Below, piece by piece: positions 27,530 through 36,123 of a stretch of DNA of 64,000 bases; position 1 is the stretch's first letter; every line of letters starts with the position of its first letter. The DNA is taken from assembly GCF_029760935.1 (NCBI RefSeq), contig NZ_CP121684.1, positions 1,674,001-1,738,000 of the forward strand, written 5' to 3'. A program made the position numbers and the translations under genes. This stretch comes from Lysinibacter sp. HNR. GTDB lineage: Bacteria > Actinomycetota > Actinomycetes > Actinomycetales > Microbacteriaceae. The notes beneath the pieces were generated by a model. The model was not told the DNA's origin. It did not search any database and was given only the letters and a program-made list of their open reading frames with translations.

Positions 27530-28699
27530 TTAGGGTGTTGAGGGAACGCTATCTGGAAGACACCAACGGATTTTATCAACTGTGAAAGTAAGACACTCGT
27601 CGGTTTTTGCGTATTTAAACGGACGCTTAAACTGATTCTCTAGACGTAGCTGTTCCTGGGACGGAACAGCTGCACCTCCTCCAACAGCAACTTGTGAACC
27701 GACAAAAAAGTCCTGAGAGAAAAAGTTTCCTTTCACTTCCGCGGGACCCGACGCGGGAACACCCCGCACGAGAACGCTCTGGCGATTACTGGTTCCTACT
27801 CTGCCGTAATCGAAGAAGTTATTGGTAATGTCGACGTATTCGCCACCGACCGTGGTGCCTGTGCCGGCGTGCATATCAAATTGATGGTAGGCCTGCTTAC
27901 CGCCACCCTGTAGTACAAGATTCTCCGTTGCGGTGTATCCCTCACCAACCTGGCCGGAACCCGCAATTGCGTGTCGGTTTCGATCAAAAACATTGCGTCG
28001 GATCGTGGCCGTTGCATTGCCGTTCTGGACCACAACACCGTACCCCGTGGCATAGCCGTTGCTCTCCACAAGAAAATTGTCGTGAATGTAGTTGTTCTCA
28101 ACCAGGACATTTGTGGTTGTTTTGATCGAGAGAGCGGAGTAGGACCACCCGGCAAGCTCCGAATTCCGGATGATTTGCCCGCTACTTCCGGAAACCGTTT
28201 GCACCCCTAAGATCCTAAAGCCGGCGGAGGGGTCATGGTATGGCCCCAAGATCCGTAGGCCCTCAATTCTAGCGTTGCTATCCATCGTGATAACGGGATA
28301 TGTTTTCCCGTGTATGTTGCCCGCCTCGATTTTTAGCGACGCCCCTGCCCGCGACTCGCAGCGATCACCGACAAGCTGCTGGTTCCGCTTAATCCGTAAC
28401 GCGTTCGGCTCATTTGGCACTGTGATTTCAGCGTTTCCCGGAATATGGATGAGTGGGGCACCACTGTTCACGGCCGCTCTGAGTTCCGCCCATGACCCTG
28501 CGACAGTCGCACTCTGCAGGTCGGGAGAACTGCTACATGACGTGGCACCAAGCCACGGTGTCTGCGAGGCTTCTGTGGTTTGTCGTTGCTCAAAAGGAGC
28601 GGCTACGGCTGAGAGAGGCATATTCGCGGCGGTAAAAGCCGAACCCGCTACCATGAGAGCAATCACGCTTCGAGTGCGCCAGCCAATATTGTTCAGCAT
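27530..28699 (-). CDS. Secreted right-handed beta-helix (pectate-lyase-like) protein
   Basis: This 389-residue protein begins with a signal peptide (RTRSVIALMVAG..., likely cut after SAVA near residue 33). A parallel beta-helix typical of polysaccharide lyase 1-like folds follows, recognisable from short repeats such as GQIIRNSELAGWSYSALSI, VLVENNYIHDNFL and ATIRRNVFDRNRHAIAG. Two C-terminal cysteines (DECLTFTVDKIRWCLP) could form a disulfide. It may bind or cleave a polysaccharide; no catalytic assignment is possible by eye. ATG 28699 is preferred over TTG 28702, with AAGGA about 5 nt upstream. It stands alone, with 460 nt of AT-rich DNA upstream. Confidence 0.8.
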   Translation of the reverse strand: MLNNIGWRTRSVIALMVAGSAFTAANMPLSAVAAPFEQRQTTEASQTPWLGATSCSSSPDLQSATVAGSWAELRAAVNSGAPLIHIPGNAEITVPNEPNALRIKRNQQLVGDRCESRAGASLKIEAGNIHGKTYPVITMDSNARIEGLRILGPYHDPSAGFRILGVQTVSGSSGQIIRNSELAGWSYSALSIKTTTNVLVENNYIHDNFLVESNGYATGYGVVVQNGNATATIRRNVFDRNRHAIAGSGQVGEGYTATENLVLQGGGKQAYHQFDMHAGTGTTVGGEYVDITNNFFDYGRVGTSNRQSVLVRGVPASGPAEVKGNFFSQDFFVGSQVAVGGGAAVPSQEQLRLENQFKRPFKYAKTDECLTFTVDKIRWCLPDSVPSTP

Positions 28700-29163
28700 C
28701 AACTTCCTTCCAAGGATTTAATCGTGTTTCTTGTTGAATCTGCTCATGGTTTATTGCAGATTCCAGAGGGTTTGGCCGCAAGAGCCGTGAGAGTGCCGCA
28801 TCAAACACAGGTATCCCGGAGGACAAGCTTGACGTCAACGGAGTGCTAGAAAACGATGAGGGGCGCGGAATCTAGAGGAAAGCACAGCATACTGATATTA
28901 ATATATAGCTCTATTACAATAATTAAGCATGCTTTCTTGTTTTAAATCCTATCTTAAAAAGACTTTATTGCGGATTACACAAAGTCTCCTCCTCGCAAAT
29001 CAGGGCTTTTCTCAGGATAAGATGGCGCCATCAAGACAGGCAGCACTCCACCCGCCATAGACACCACAGCGCTCACCCATCGACACTCATCGATTTACTT
29101 GACACTTCAACTAATTATGAGTAGTCTGAATACAGAATTTTCATCTAAGAAAGCGAGAGAAAA
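28700..29163. other. AT-rich divergent intergenic region
   Basis: These 464 nt lie between the divergent beta-helix and oxidoreductase genes. They hold a very AT-rich core (about 28885-28975), a perfect TTGACGTCAA palindrome (28829-28838) and a consensus TTGACA -35 for the plus-strand gene. I see no reading frame of note. Confidence 0.5.
29099..29127 (+). promoter_or_regulatory. Promoter of the dinucleotide-binding oxidoreductase gene
   Basis: A perfect TTGACA (29099-29104) is followed 17 nt later by TAGTCT (29122-29127), 37 nt before the ATG. The spacer and -10 contain ACTA...TAGT half-sites (ACTAATTATGAGTAGT) that may be a regulator site. Confidence 0.5.
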
Positions 29164-29733
29164 ATGACAGCAATCAGCATTATCGGAGGCGGTAACATGG
29201 CGCAGGCGATCGGCGGGGTACTATCCGCCGGCGGCGGAACCGTAGAGTACCTGGGACGTGCCGGCGGAGACGTAACCGGCGAAATCGTTGTGTTAGCGGT
29301 GCCCTACGCATCCATTGATCAGGTAATCGCAACCTATGGCGAAGCACTGCGCGGGAAGATTGTTATAGATATCACCAACCCCATCAACTTTGAGACTTTC
29401 GACGGTTTCCTCGTTCCCGCGGACTCATCAGCAGCTGTCACCATTGCGGGCAAGCTCCCAGAATCCCGCGTGGTCAAAGCATTTAACACCACCTTTGCAG
29501 CAACGCTCGCGGCCAAAACCGTTGGTGGCCAAAAAACAACCGTGCTTCTTGCCGGTGACGATGCCGATGCAAAGAACACCGTTGAAACCCTGATCAGTAC
29601 CGCGGGACTAGCCGTTGCCGACATTGGCGCGCTCAAGCGAGCACGAGAGCTAGAAGCTTTTGCCTTCCTCCAGATCTCTCTGGCCAGCGCAGAACGAATC
29701 ACCTGGAACGGAGGCTTTGCCCTCCTCTCCTAA
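29164..29733 (+). CDS. Predicted dinucleotide-binding oxidoreductase (COG2085-like)
   Basis: This 189-residue Rossmann protein starts with ISIIGGGNMAQAIGGVL, a dinucleotide-binding loop, and resembles the NADPH:F420 oxidoreductase / predicted dinucleotide-binding enzyme group (VVLAVPYASID, IVIDITNPINFETFDGF, VVKAFNTTFAATL). The substrate is unknown; F420 use cannot be decided. It is a single plus-strand gene, its own promoter visible, ending at a 13-bp inverted repeat facing the ABC operon. Confidence 0.82.
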   Translation: MTAISIIGGGNMAQAIGGVLSAGGGTVEYLGRAGGDVTGEIVVLAVPYASIDQVIATYGEALRGKIVIDITNPINFETFDGFLVPADSSAAVTIAGKLPESRVVKAFNTTFAATLAAKTVGGQKTTVLLAGDDADAKNTVETLISTAGLAVADIGALKRARELEAFAFLQISLASAERITWNGGFALLS

Positions 29734-29810
29734 GCAGGGATATTCTTCGCGCACGCCGACTCTTCCCGCACACATCGTGCTGGCAAGTTAGCGGGACGTA
29801 AAGAAGCTCT

Positions 29811-29851
29811 TACCCTCGTGCGCCCACAAAACTGCTCAGCGCACGAGGGTA
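29811..29851. terminator. 13-bp inverted repeat between convergent genes
   Basis: TACCCTCGTGCGC (29811-29823) and GCGCACGAGGGTA (29839-29851) are exact reverse complements with a 15-nt loop, between the oxidoreductase gene and the ABC ATPase gene. A U-run is lacking on either side. Probably a shared terminator. Confidence 0.7.
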
Positions 29852-29856
29852 TTGTG

Positions 29857-31554
29857 CTATAGGTCACTCGCAGCATGCAGCGACGTTGAATGCACTATGA
29901 GTTCCCGGGTAAAATTCGTTGCTGGCTGGGCTAGCACACTCTCGGTCGGCCCACTCTCCACGATCTTTCCTCGACTCATCACAATCAGCTCGTGACTCAT
30001 CTCCCGAACCACCGCTAGATCGTGGGAGATAAAGAGAAGAGAGAGTCCTGTATCCTGCTGTATTCCCCTAAGTAACTGAAGAATCTCCGCCCGAATCGAA
30101 ACATCAAGAGCACTCACCGCCTCATCGCAGACCAACATCATGGGCTCTGCCGCGAGTGCTCGTGCGATGGCAACGCGCTGTCGCTGCCCGCCGGAAAGCT
30201 CCGCGGGAAAACGTGACGCCACGTCCTCCGCTAACCCAACCTGGGCAAGAAAATATTTTACCCGACGCTCCGCCCCCTCCCGAGGCTCTTTCACCAGGGC
30301 TTCCGCCACAGACTGCCTCACGGTTCGCCTCGGATTCAGCGCGGAATAGGGGTCCTGATGAATCAGTTGAATGCGTGACCTCCGTGGACGCCTACGTCTT
30401 TCTGGAAGACCACTCCACTCCTCACCGTCAAGCAGCACGACGCCGCTATCTGGCTTTTCGAGTCCCATCACAATACGGGCAACCGTGCTCTTCCCCGAAC
30501 CAGACTCACCGACAATCCCCAGGGTTGTTCCGGGATACAGAGAGAAACTCACGTCAGAGACCGCGGTCACACGCTCCCCGAGAGGAAGCCTATAATCTTT
30601 GTGAAGATTCCTTACTTCCAGGCAGGGCGTATCTGAAGTCACGGTATCTGTGGGTCCAAAAGTTTCAGTGGGCGCAGACCCTGTGGGCAATGCACCCACC
30701 AGGTGCCGAGTATACTCGTGCCGGGGTGCCAGCATAATCTGCTGGGGGGTACCTCGTTCAACAATCGAGATGGTACCGCTCTCAGGAACCCGGCGCATCA
30801 CAAGCACCCGATCCGCAATCTGAGCTACCATCCCCAAATCATGGCTTACCAGAAGAACAGCCATTCCGGACTCTTTAAGCTCCCGCAGCAGATCAAGAAT
30901 CCTGGCCTGTAGGGTGCTGTCCAGGGCGGTGGTGGGTTCATCAGCAATGAGCAGACTGGGAGAACCCACAATCCCCTGCGCGATAAGAGCTCGCTGCCGT
31001 AAACCCCCCGATAGTTCGTGCGGATAGGAGCGCCACCTCGCTTGCGGGTCAGGCATATGAACGGCAGTCAAGGTGTCTAACACCCGTGACCGTATCTGCG
31101 AACCGGTGACGCGTACCCGGCGTTCCTCGCTCAGCCCCCCACGGCGGTTCTTTGCATGGACACGGTTTCTCCTATGCACAATCAGGGACTCTGCAACCTC
31201 ATGACCAATCCGCCGCAGGGGGTCAAGCGACACCAGTGCGTCCTGACTGACCAGACCCACCGATGAACCACGCAGTTGTCGCCACTCGGCGGGAGAAAAA
31301 GCCCTCACGTCTCGACCGTCCAGCACAAGTTCGTCAGCCTCAACCGACAGCCCGGACGGCACCAGACCCAAAAGGCTACGCGTCGTAAGGGTTTTCCCTG
31401 ACCCAGACTCCCCGACCAACGCAACACACTCACCAGCCCGAATCTCAAACGACACATCACGCACAAGAAAACGTGATTCCGAGCTGATGCTGAGTCCCGA
31501 TACCCGCGCAATCACCGGATCGGGCTTTGCAATGTTTATAAGCTCTGCGCTCAT
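29857..31554 (-). CDS. Fused double ATPase of an oligopeptide/dipeptide ABC importer
   Basis: This 565-residue protein joins two ABC ATPase domains, equivalent to DppD and DppF in one chain. Walker A motifs are GESGSGKTLTTRS (about 48) and GESGSGKSTVARI (about 345). ABC signatures are LSGGLRQRALIAQ and LSGGQRQRVAIARAL. Walker B segments are LLIADEPTTALD and MLVCDEAVSALD. ATG 31554 overlaps the permease stop by 4 nt. It energises the importer formed with the two permeases and lipoprotein upstream; the substrate is probably peptides or nickel-like ligands, not decidable here. Confidence 0.93.
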   Translation of the reverse strand: MSAELINIAKPDPVIARVSGLSISSESRFLVRDVSFEIRAGECVALVGESGSGKTLTTRSLLGLVPSGLSVEADELVLDGRDVRAFSPAEWRQLRGSSVGLVSQDALVSLDPLRRIGHEVAESLIVHRRNRVHAKNRRGGLSEERRVRVTGSQIRSRVLDTLTAVHMPDPQARWRSYPHELSGGLRQRALIAQGIVGSPSLLIADEPTTALDSTLQARILDLLRELKESGMAVLLVSHDLGMVAQIADRVLVMRRVPESGTISIVERGTPQQIMLAPRHEYTRHLVGALPTGSAPTETFGPTDTVTSDTPCLEVRNLHKDYRLPLGERVTAVSDVSFSLYPGTTLGIVGESGSGKSTVARIVMGLEKPDSGVVLLDGEEWSGLPERRRRPRRSRIQLIHQDPYSALNPRRTVRQSVAEALVKEPREGAERRVKYFLAQVGLAEDVASRFPAELSGGQRQRVAIARALAAEPMMLVCDEAVSALDVSIRAEILQLLRGIQQDTGLSLLFISHDLAVVREMSHELIVMSRGKIVESGPTESVLAQPATNFTRELIVHSTSLHAASDL

Positions 31555-32438
31555 AAAAAAGTGTTCTCCCTCCGCCACGGCGCACGACCACCAGCCACCC
31601 GCATCACTCGAACCAGGAATCCCCCCTGCCCGACTCGTTCTTGCGCCGCCTCATACGAGCGCGATACCACAGAAACAGACAACACCGTCAAAATAATCAC
31701 CAGACCGGGGAACACAGCCAACCACCAGGCTTTTCCCAAAAAGTCACGACTACTCGCAAGCATCAGGCCCCAATCCGGAGTTGGTTCCTGCGCACCGAGA
31801 CCAAGGAAGCTCAGGCCCGATGCGGTCACGATCGCCGTGCCGATGCCCACAGTGGCAAGAACCACGATGGGACGAAGAGTGGCCGGTACCACGTGACGCC
31901 GCAACACCAATGCTGGATGCACGCCCAAGAGCGCCGCAGCCTGAGCATAATCGGTCTGCCTCGCACTCAAAGTTGCACTGCGGGCCAATCGGATATAAGC
32001 GGGGATCGATCCTAGAAGAACGGCAAGCGCAACGTTCAGTGGCCCCCCTCCCAGTATCGCCAAAACCACCAAGGCGATCAAAAAATCGGGGAACGCCATC
32101 AATATCTCAACAGCGCGCATCAGGAAAGCATCCACCCAGCGCGGAGAACTCCCCAGCAAAACCCCCAGGAGTGTCCCGATCACAGCCGCACCCAGTGCAG
32201 CCCCAAACCCAACCAACAGCGAAAATCTCGCACCATAGACTATCCTGCTCAGAACATCTCGTCCGGTTTGATCCGTTCCCAGAGGATGCTCCCAACTGGG
32301 TGGCTGAAGAGCATTCTTCAAGTCATTTGCAAGCGGATCAAAAGGAGTAAACAAAGAAGGCCACAGGGCGGCAAGAACAAGAACCAGCAAAAATAACCAC
32401 GCAAGCACTGGCGCCGGCGATAACTTTTTTGACCTCAC
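31551..32438 (-). CDS. ABC importer permease, DppC type
   Basis: This 295-residue protein has about six membrane segments and the periplasmic motif HPLGTDQTGRDVLSRIVYGA (about 54-73) of DppC/OppC permeases. The EAA loop is YAQAAALLGVHPALVLRRHV (about 175-194). It overlaps the ATPase gene by 4 nt downstream and the DppB-type gene by 4 nt upstream. The C-terminal 35 residues are basic. Confidence 0.93.
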   Translation of the reverse strand: MRSKKLSPAPVLAWLFLLVLVLAALWPSLFTPFDPLANDLKNALQPPSWEHPLGTDQTGRDVLSRIVYGARFSLLVGFGAALGAAVIGTLLGVLLGSSPRWVDAFLMRAVEILMAFPDFLIALVVLAILGGGPLNVALAVLLGSIPAYIRLARSATLSARQTDYAQAAALLGVHPALVLRRHVVPATLRPIVVLATVGIGTAIVTASGLSFLGLGAQEPTPDWGLMLASSRDFLGKAWWLAVFPGLVIILTVLSVSVVSRSYEAAQERVGQGGFLVRVMRVAGGRAPWRRENTFL

Positions 32439-33427
32439 GGACGGCTTCCCCTCACACTAACGGTTGCTCGAGCCAGGCGGGGGTCAATGATCTCGCTCAC
32501 AACGTCGACAATCGTATTGATCACAACAAAAATGCAGGCGATAAACAGCACCACCCCGAGCACAACGGGCAGATCACGCGCAAGAATCGCGGAGAGGGTA
32601 ACGCGGCCCAAGCCGGGACGCCCAAAGATCGACTCCACCAATACCGCCCCCGCCATGAGTGAGCCCGCAACATAGGCACCCAGCGTGAGGGTTCCGTTGG
32701 CGGCATGCCGCAGGGTGTGGTGTGTCAGGAGACGAGAAGGGGCCACTCCCCGCGACAAAACCGTCTCGACAAACGGTTCTTTTTCAGCGGATTCAATTCC
32801 TCGTCGGAGCACCTGCCCAATCACCGCACTCACCGGAATAGCAATGGTGAGAGCGGGCAGCACCAAAGAGGGAATACCCTGAGACCCCGCCACCGGAAAC
32901 CAGCCTAGGCCAAAAGAAAACACGCTCAGCAGAATCAGACCGCTCCAGAAAACAGGCGCCGATACCGCAACAAGCTCAATCGTTCCCACGATTCCCCTTA
33001 ACCACGGTGTGCGACCAATCACCGCGCCCAGCAGTACCAGCAGGGTGGCGCATAAAAGAGCCGCCACGGAGAGCTGAACGGTCGCGCCCAGCTGGGAACC
33101 AATAACCTGACTTACCGGTTGACGCAATTGATAGCTCATCCCCAAATCTCCACGAAGCAGACGTCCGATATAGAGAAGGTACTGCTGCCAGAGGGGATAG
33201 TCCAGACCCAGATCTGTACGGATGAGGGCACGCTCCTCCGGCCCCACCTGGCTGTGCGGCCCCAGCATCACATCTACGGGGTCTCCGGGGACCAGCTTAA
33301 TTGCAAAAAAAGCAAGGGTCACAGCCCCCCAGATCACTACAAAGAGGGCAGCCATCCGCAGGGCAAACCGAGAGACGAGTCGGCGCACGGCGTAGGACTT
33401 TTTACCACCAATGCCCTGAGCATTCAC
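32435..33427 (-). CDS. ABC importer permease, DppB type
   Basis: This 330-residue protein has six membrane segments, the N-terminal LVPGDPVDVMLGPHS and the DppB motif LGLDYPLWQQYLLYIGRLLR. The EAA-like loop is LSRGVAPSRLLTHHTLRHA (about 233-251). The start is GTG 33427, 90 nt after the lipoprotein gene, and Shine-Dalgarno pairing is weak. Confidence 0.93.
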   Translation of the reverse strand: MNAQGIGGKKSYAVRRLVSRFALRMAALFVVIWGAVTLAFFAIKLVPGDPVDVMLGPHSQVGPEERALIRTDLGLDYPLWQQYLLYIGRLLRGDLGMSYQLRQPVSQVIGSQLGATVQLSVAALLCATLLVLLGAVIGRTPWLRGIVGTIELVAVSAPVFWSGLILLSVFSFGLGWFPVAGSQGIPSLVLPALTIAIPVSAVIGQVLRRGIESAEKEPFVETVLSRGVAPSRLLTHHTLRHAANGTLTLGAYVAGSLMAGAVLVESIFGRPGLGRVTLSAILARDLPVVLGVVLFIACIFVVINTIVDVVSEIIDPRLARATVSVRGSRP

Positions 33428-33517
33428 TATTATCTCAATCGCCAGCTTCCCGATTCTCCTGTGTGCTCGCCCACACTACATCGTATTTATCCAGTTCGGC
33501 GACAGCCACACTGTTAC

Positions 33518-35143
33518 CTACTTAAGAGATACTCCGTACAGCAAAGGCTGCCCGGTGGAATCAAATTCTAACCCCTCAACTCGATCGCTCTGTGCGGTAA
33601 TGACAGCGGGAACATACACGGGGATGATCGACACAAACTCATTGTTCCACCGCTGTACCTGCTGATACAGCTCTTCTCGCTCCTGCGGATCATTTGTTGC
33701 GACCGCTCGCTCAAGGAGCTGATCGATCTCGGGGCGCACCACGGTTGAGACGTTTTGAAACCCATCGCTGTGTAGGTGGTTACGCAGAACATCACCGTCA
33801 AGCCCGTCAAAGCCCCAATCGGTCAGATCAAAAGTTCGCGGACCATATTGTTCGTTATACTGAGCGGGTTCCAGATTTTCCCGTTTCAGCTCGAACCCCA
33901 CATCCTTAAGGTTCTCTTGGAAAGCGTTTGCCAGGCTCTGGTGTTCGCTCGATACTGGGGTCCAGGCAATCCATCGCGCACCCAAGCGGGCCCCGTCTTT
34001 TGTTCGGTACCCTTGACTGTCTCGTTCGGTCCATCCTGCCTCTTCGAAGAACGCATTAGCAGCCTCGGGATTAAACTCCCAACTCCCCGCAATAGAGGAG
34101 TCATACGCGTTTGGAGTATTGGGACTCAGAATAGACCAGGCACGATCGAACTCACCGAAAAATATTGTTTCGACGGCCGTGTCAATATCGAGCGCACTAC
34201 GAAAGCCCTCACGCACCTTCTGGTCAGCAAAAACACCAAATCCATCGTTGAGATAGAGCGAATAGGGGATTCCCGAGGACTCCTGAACGTTCACGATTAT
34301 CCCTGACCCCAATTCGTTCACGACCGAGGGCGGAAGTTCCGTAGCGATATCTGCCTCACCGCTTCTCATAGCACCTATCCGAACGGTGTTTTCGGGAAGC
34401 ACATTCACAGTGAGGCTCGTGAGCTGTGAGGGCCCCGCGTGAGTGGCCGCTTGGGATTGCCATTCGTAATTATCGTTTCGAAGCAAAGAGATGTTCTGTC
34501 CGGGCACGACTTTCTCAACAATAAAAGGACCGGTTCCTACCGTAACCCCCTTGCCCCCCGCAGCAAGCTCGGAACGCTTGCCTACAAGCACACTGGGCGA
34601 GTAAAAGCCCAGTTGTGGGCTGCTGAGGTTACGCAACAGCGGAGAAAAAGGACTGTTGAGTCGCAGCACCACTCGATAGTCGTCCACAACCTCCACCCCT
34701 GCAAAAACATCACTGCCACCCAGCTTACTCAGGGCCGAGGCAGATTCTGTTTGAGGGTCAAGTACGTGTTCAAAGTTCAGTTTGACCGCTTCGGCTGTGA
34801 ATTTTTCTCCGTCATGAAAAGTAACATCTTGTCGCAGATCAAAGGTATAGACAAGACCGTCCTCACTCACCTCCCAGTCCGTGGCCAGCCAGGGAACCAC
34901 GTCACCCTCGGCATTAATATCGACCAAAGAATCGAAAACATTGCGCAAAATAAGCATTGAGGAGTCAATCTGTGTCTTATGTATATCCAAATGCCCGTCA
35001 AAGACGTTAGCACCCTCAATTGCCAACGTCAGCTCCTGCTCAGAGCCGGAATCACGGGTATCCACCGTGCACCCCGCTAAGAAAACCGCAGAAACAGCCA
35101 CAATAAACGTGGGAATATACAAACGCGAACTCAAAATCGACAC
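33518..35143 (-). CDS. Peptide-binding lipoprotein (SBP family 5)
   Basis: This 541-residue solute-binding protein has a lipoprotein signal peptide with lipobox LAGC (Cys near residue 25), a substrate for the Lgt encoded at 15343. The family 5 core is visible as PWLATDWEVSEDGLVYTFDL and TFHDGEKFTAEAVKLNFEH, ending with the typical VPAVITAQSDRVEGLEF. It captures the ligand for the downstream importer. The GTG start has CGGAG 5 nt upstream. It is divergent from the TetR gene across 122 nt that contain repeated TACAC/GTGTA half-sites. Confidence 0.93.
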   Translation of the reverse strand: MSILSSRLYIPTFIVAVSAVFLAGCTVDTRDSGSEQELTLAIEGANVFDGHLDIHKTQIDSSMLILRNVFDSLVDINAEGDVVPWLATDWEVSEDGLVYTFDLRQDVTFHDGEKFTAEAVKLNFEHVLDPQTESASALSKLGGSDVFAGVEVVDDYRVVLRLNSPFSPLLRNLSSPQLGFYSPSVLVGKRSELAAGGKGVTVGTGPFIVEKVVPGQNISLLRNDNYEWQSQAATHAGPSQLTSLTVNVLPENTVRIGAMRSGEADIATELPPSVVNELGSGIIVNVQESSGIPYSLYLNDGFGVFADQKVREGFRSALDIDTAVETIFFGEFDRAWSILSPNTPNAYDSSIAGSWEFNPEAANAFFEEAGWTERDSQGYRTKDGARLGARWIAWTPVSSEHQSLANAFQENLKDVGFELKRENLEPAQYNEQYGPRTFDLTDWGFDGLDGDVLRNHLHSDGFQNVSTVVRPEIDQLLERAVATNDPQEREELYQQVQRWNNEFVSIIPVYVPAVITAQSDRVEGLEFDSTGQPLLYGVSLK

Positions 35144-35189
35144 AAAAACTCCGTAAAGCTCATATAAATGGGAGAGAATAGATGGGATC

Positions 35190-35241
35190 GGTGTTTTACA
35201 CCAAAAATAATTAAACCATACACATATATAAACCCAGTGTA
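35190..35241. promoter_or_regulatory. Candidate TetR operator dyads
   Basis: GGTGT-TTT-ACACC (35190-35202) and TACAC-N13-GTGTA (35219-35241) are inverted repeats of related half-sites in the AT-rich gap between the importer and the TetR gene. On the minus strand TTACAC and TATGGT are spaced like a promoter over the second dyad. Operator function is inference. Confidence 0.4.
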
Positions 35242-35265
35242 AGAAGATAGTATACCGGAGCTAAC

Positions 35266-35907
35266 GTGACACAACCCCTTACTGACAAACGCACAACCCC
35301 CGAAGAACCCCCTCGTCCACGTCGCGGACGACCCCGCGTCTCCAGCCGGGAGATGCTTGAGGAAGCCGCACTTGATCTCTTTATTGAAAATGGTTACGCC
35401 AAAACCACCATCAATCACATCACTCGGCGCGCCGGCGTCAGCCGTGGCACCTTCTTTAACTACTTCCACGCAAAAGGAGATGTTTTCTGGGGACAGGTTG
35501 ATGAGAGCCTCGCCCACCTCGAAGAACGCCTTGCAGCTTCGGACCCCTCCCTTTCTGTTGTCCAGGCTATTGGACAGGCCTTCGCGGATATCGCTCAGGA
35601 CTTTGGCCCGGGAAATGTTCCCTGGATTCTCACCAACTACTCGCTCCTTGGAAGCCTGAGCGAGATACAGGCCTCTGCGGTCTCACGGTTTGCCGCCCAA
35701 ACGCACACCCTGCGCCACTTTGCGGCCTCCCGACTTGGAGTCTCACCAGAAAGTGAAACCCCCCGAATTATTGCCTACTCCACCGTGAGTGCGGTTATTG
35801 CAGCAGCTCAGATTTGGGCAGCGGCGGGAAACGAACGCGGACACCTCTCCCCCTACATCCTGCACGCGATTGAGCCTCTCGAACACGGTTTCAAAGACGA
35901 TAAATAA
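35266..35907 (+). CDS. TetR-family transcriptional regulator
   Basis: This 213-residue protein has a basic, proline-rich N-terminal arm (PRPRRGRPRVSS). A TetR helix-turn-helix domain follows at about 28-72 (ALDLFIENGYAKTTINHITR, then AGVSRGTFFNYFHAK). The remainder is an alpha-helical ligand-binding domain I cannot assign. The start is GTG 35266 with CGGAG 6 nt before. It is divergent from the peptide-importer operon, so local repression of that operon and of itself is the simplest guess. Confidence 0.93.
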   Translation: MTQPLTDKRTTPEEPPRPRRGRPRVSSREMLEEAALDLFIENGYAKTTINHITRRAGVSRGTFFNYFHAKGDVFWGQVDESLAHLEERLAASDPSLSVVQAIGQAFADIAQDFGPGNVPWILTNYSLLGSLSEIQASAVSRFAAQTHTLRHFAASRLGVSPESETPRIIAYSTVSAVIAAAQIWAAAGNERGHLSPYILHAIEPLEHGFKDDK

Positions 35908-36044
35908 AGAAAAATAAAAAGGAATCCTCAAAATATCTGGTTGACGTGATAGCCGTTCACCGTGCCACAACAGTTCAACCTCACACAGGCGCTACTCCGG
36001 TTCGTACGATTTTAACGGCCACGATGTGTAGGCTAGTGTGGTTT

Positions 36045-36085
36045 TATACTCAGGCACTCGGGGTATCCGCATTGAGGAATACCCC
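36045..36085 (+). promoter_or_regulatory. valS -10 element and leader hairpin
   Basis: TATACT (36045-36050) is a good -10. The predicted leader of about 67 nt carries a GGGGTAT/ATACCCC stem (36060-36066 and 36079-36085). No T-box signature is seen. The matching -35 is weak. Confidence 0.4.
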
Positions 36086-36123
36086 ATTGACGCGGTGCCG
36101 CACACACCAACTGGAGTTTCACG

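Noticed and set aside
29857-35907. Peptide importer and TetR gene as a new defence or secretion system
   Set aside because: All parts match the standard oligopeptide ABC importer architecture; only the regulation is of interest.
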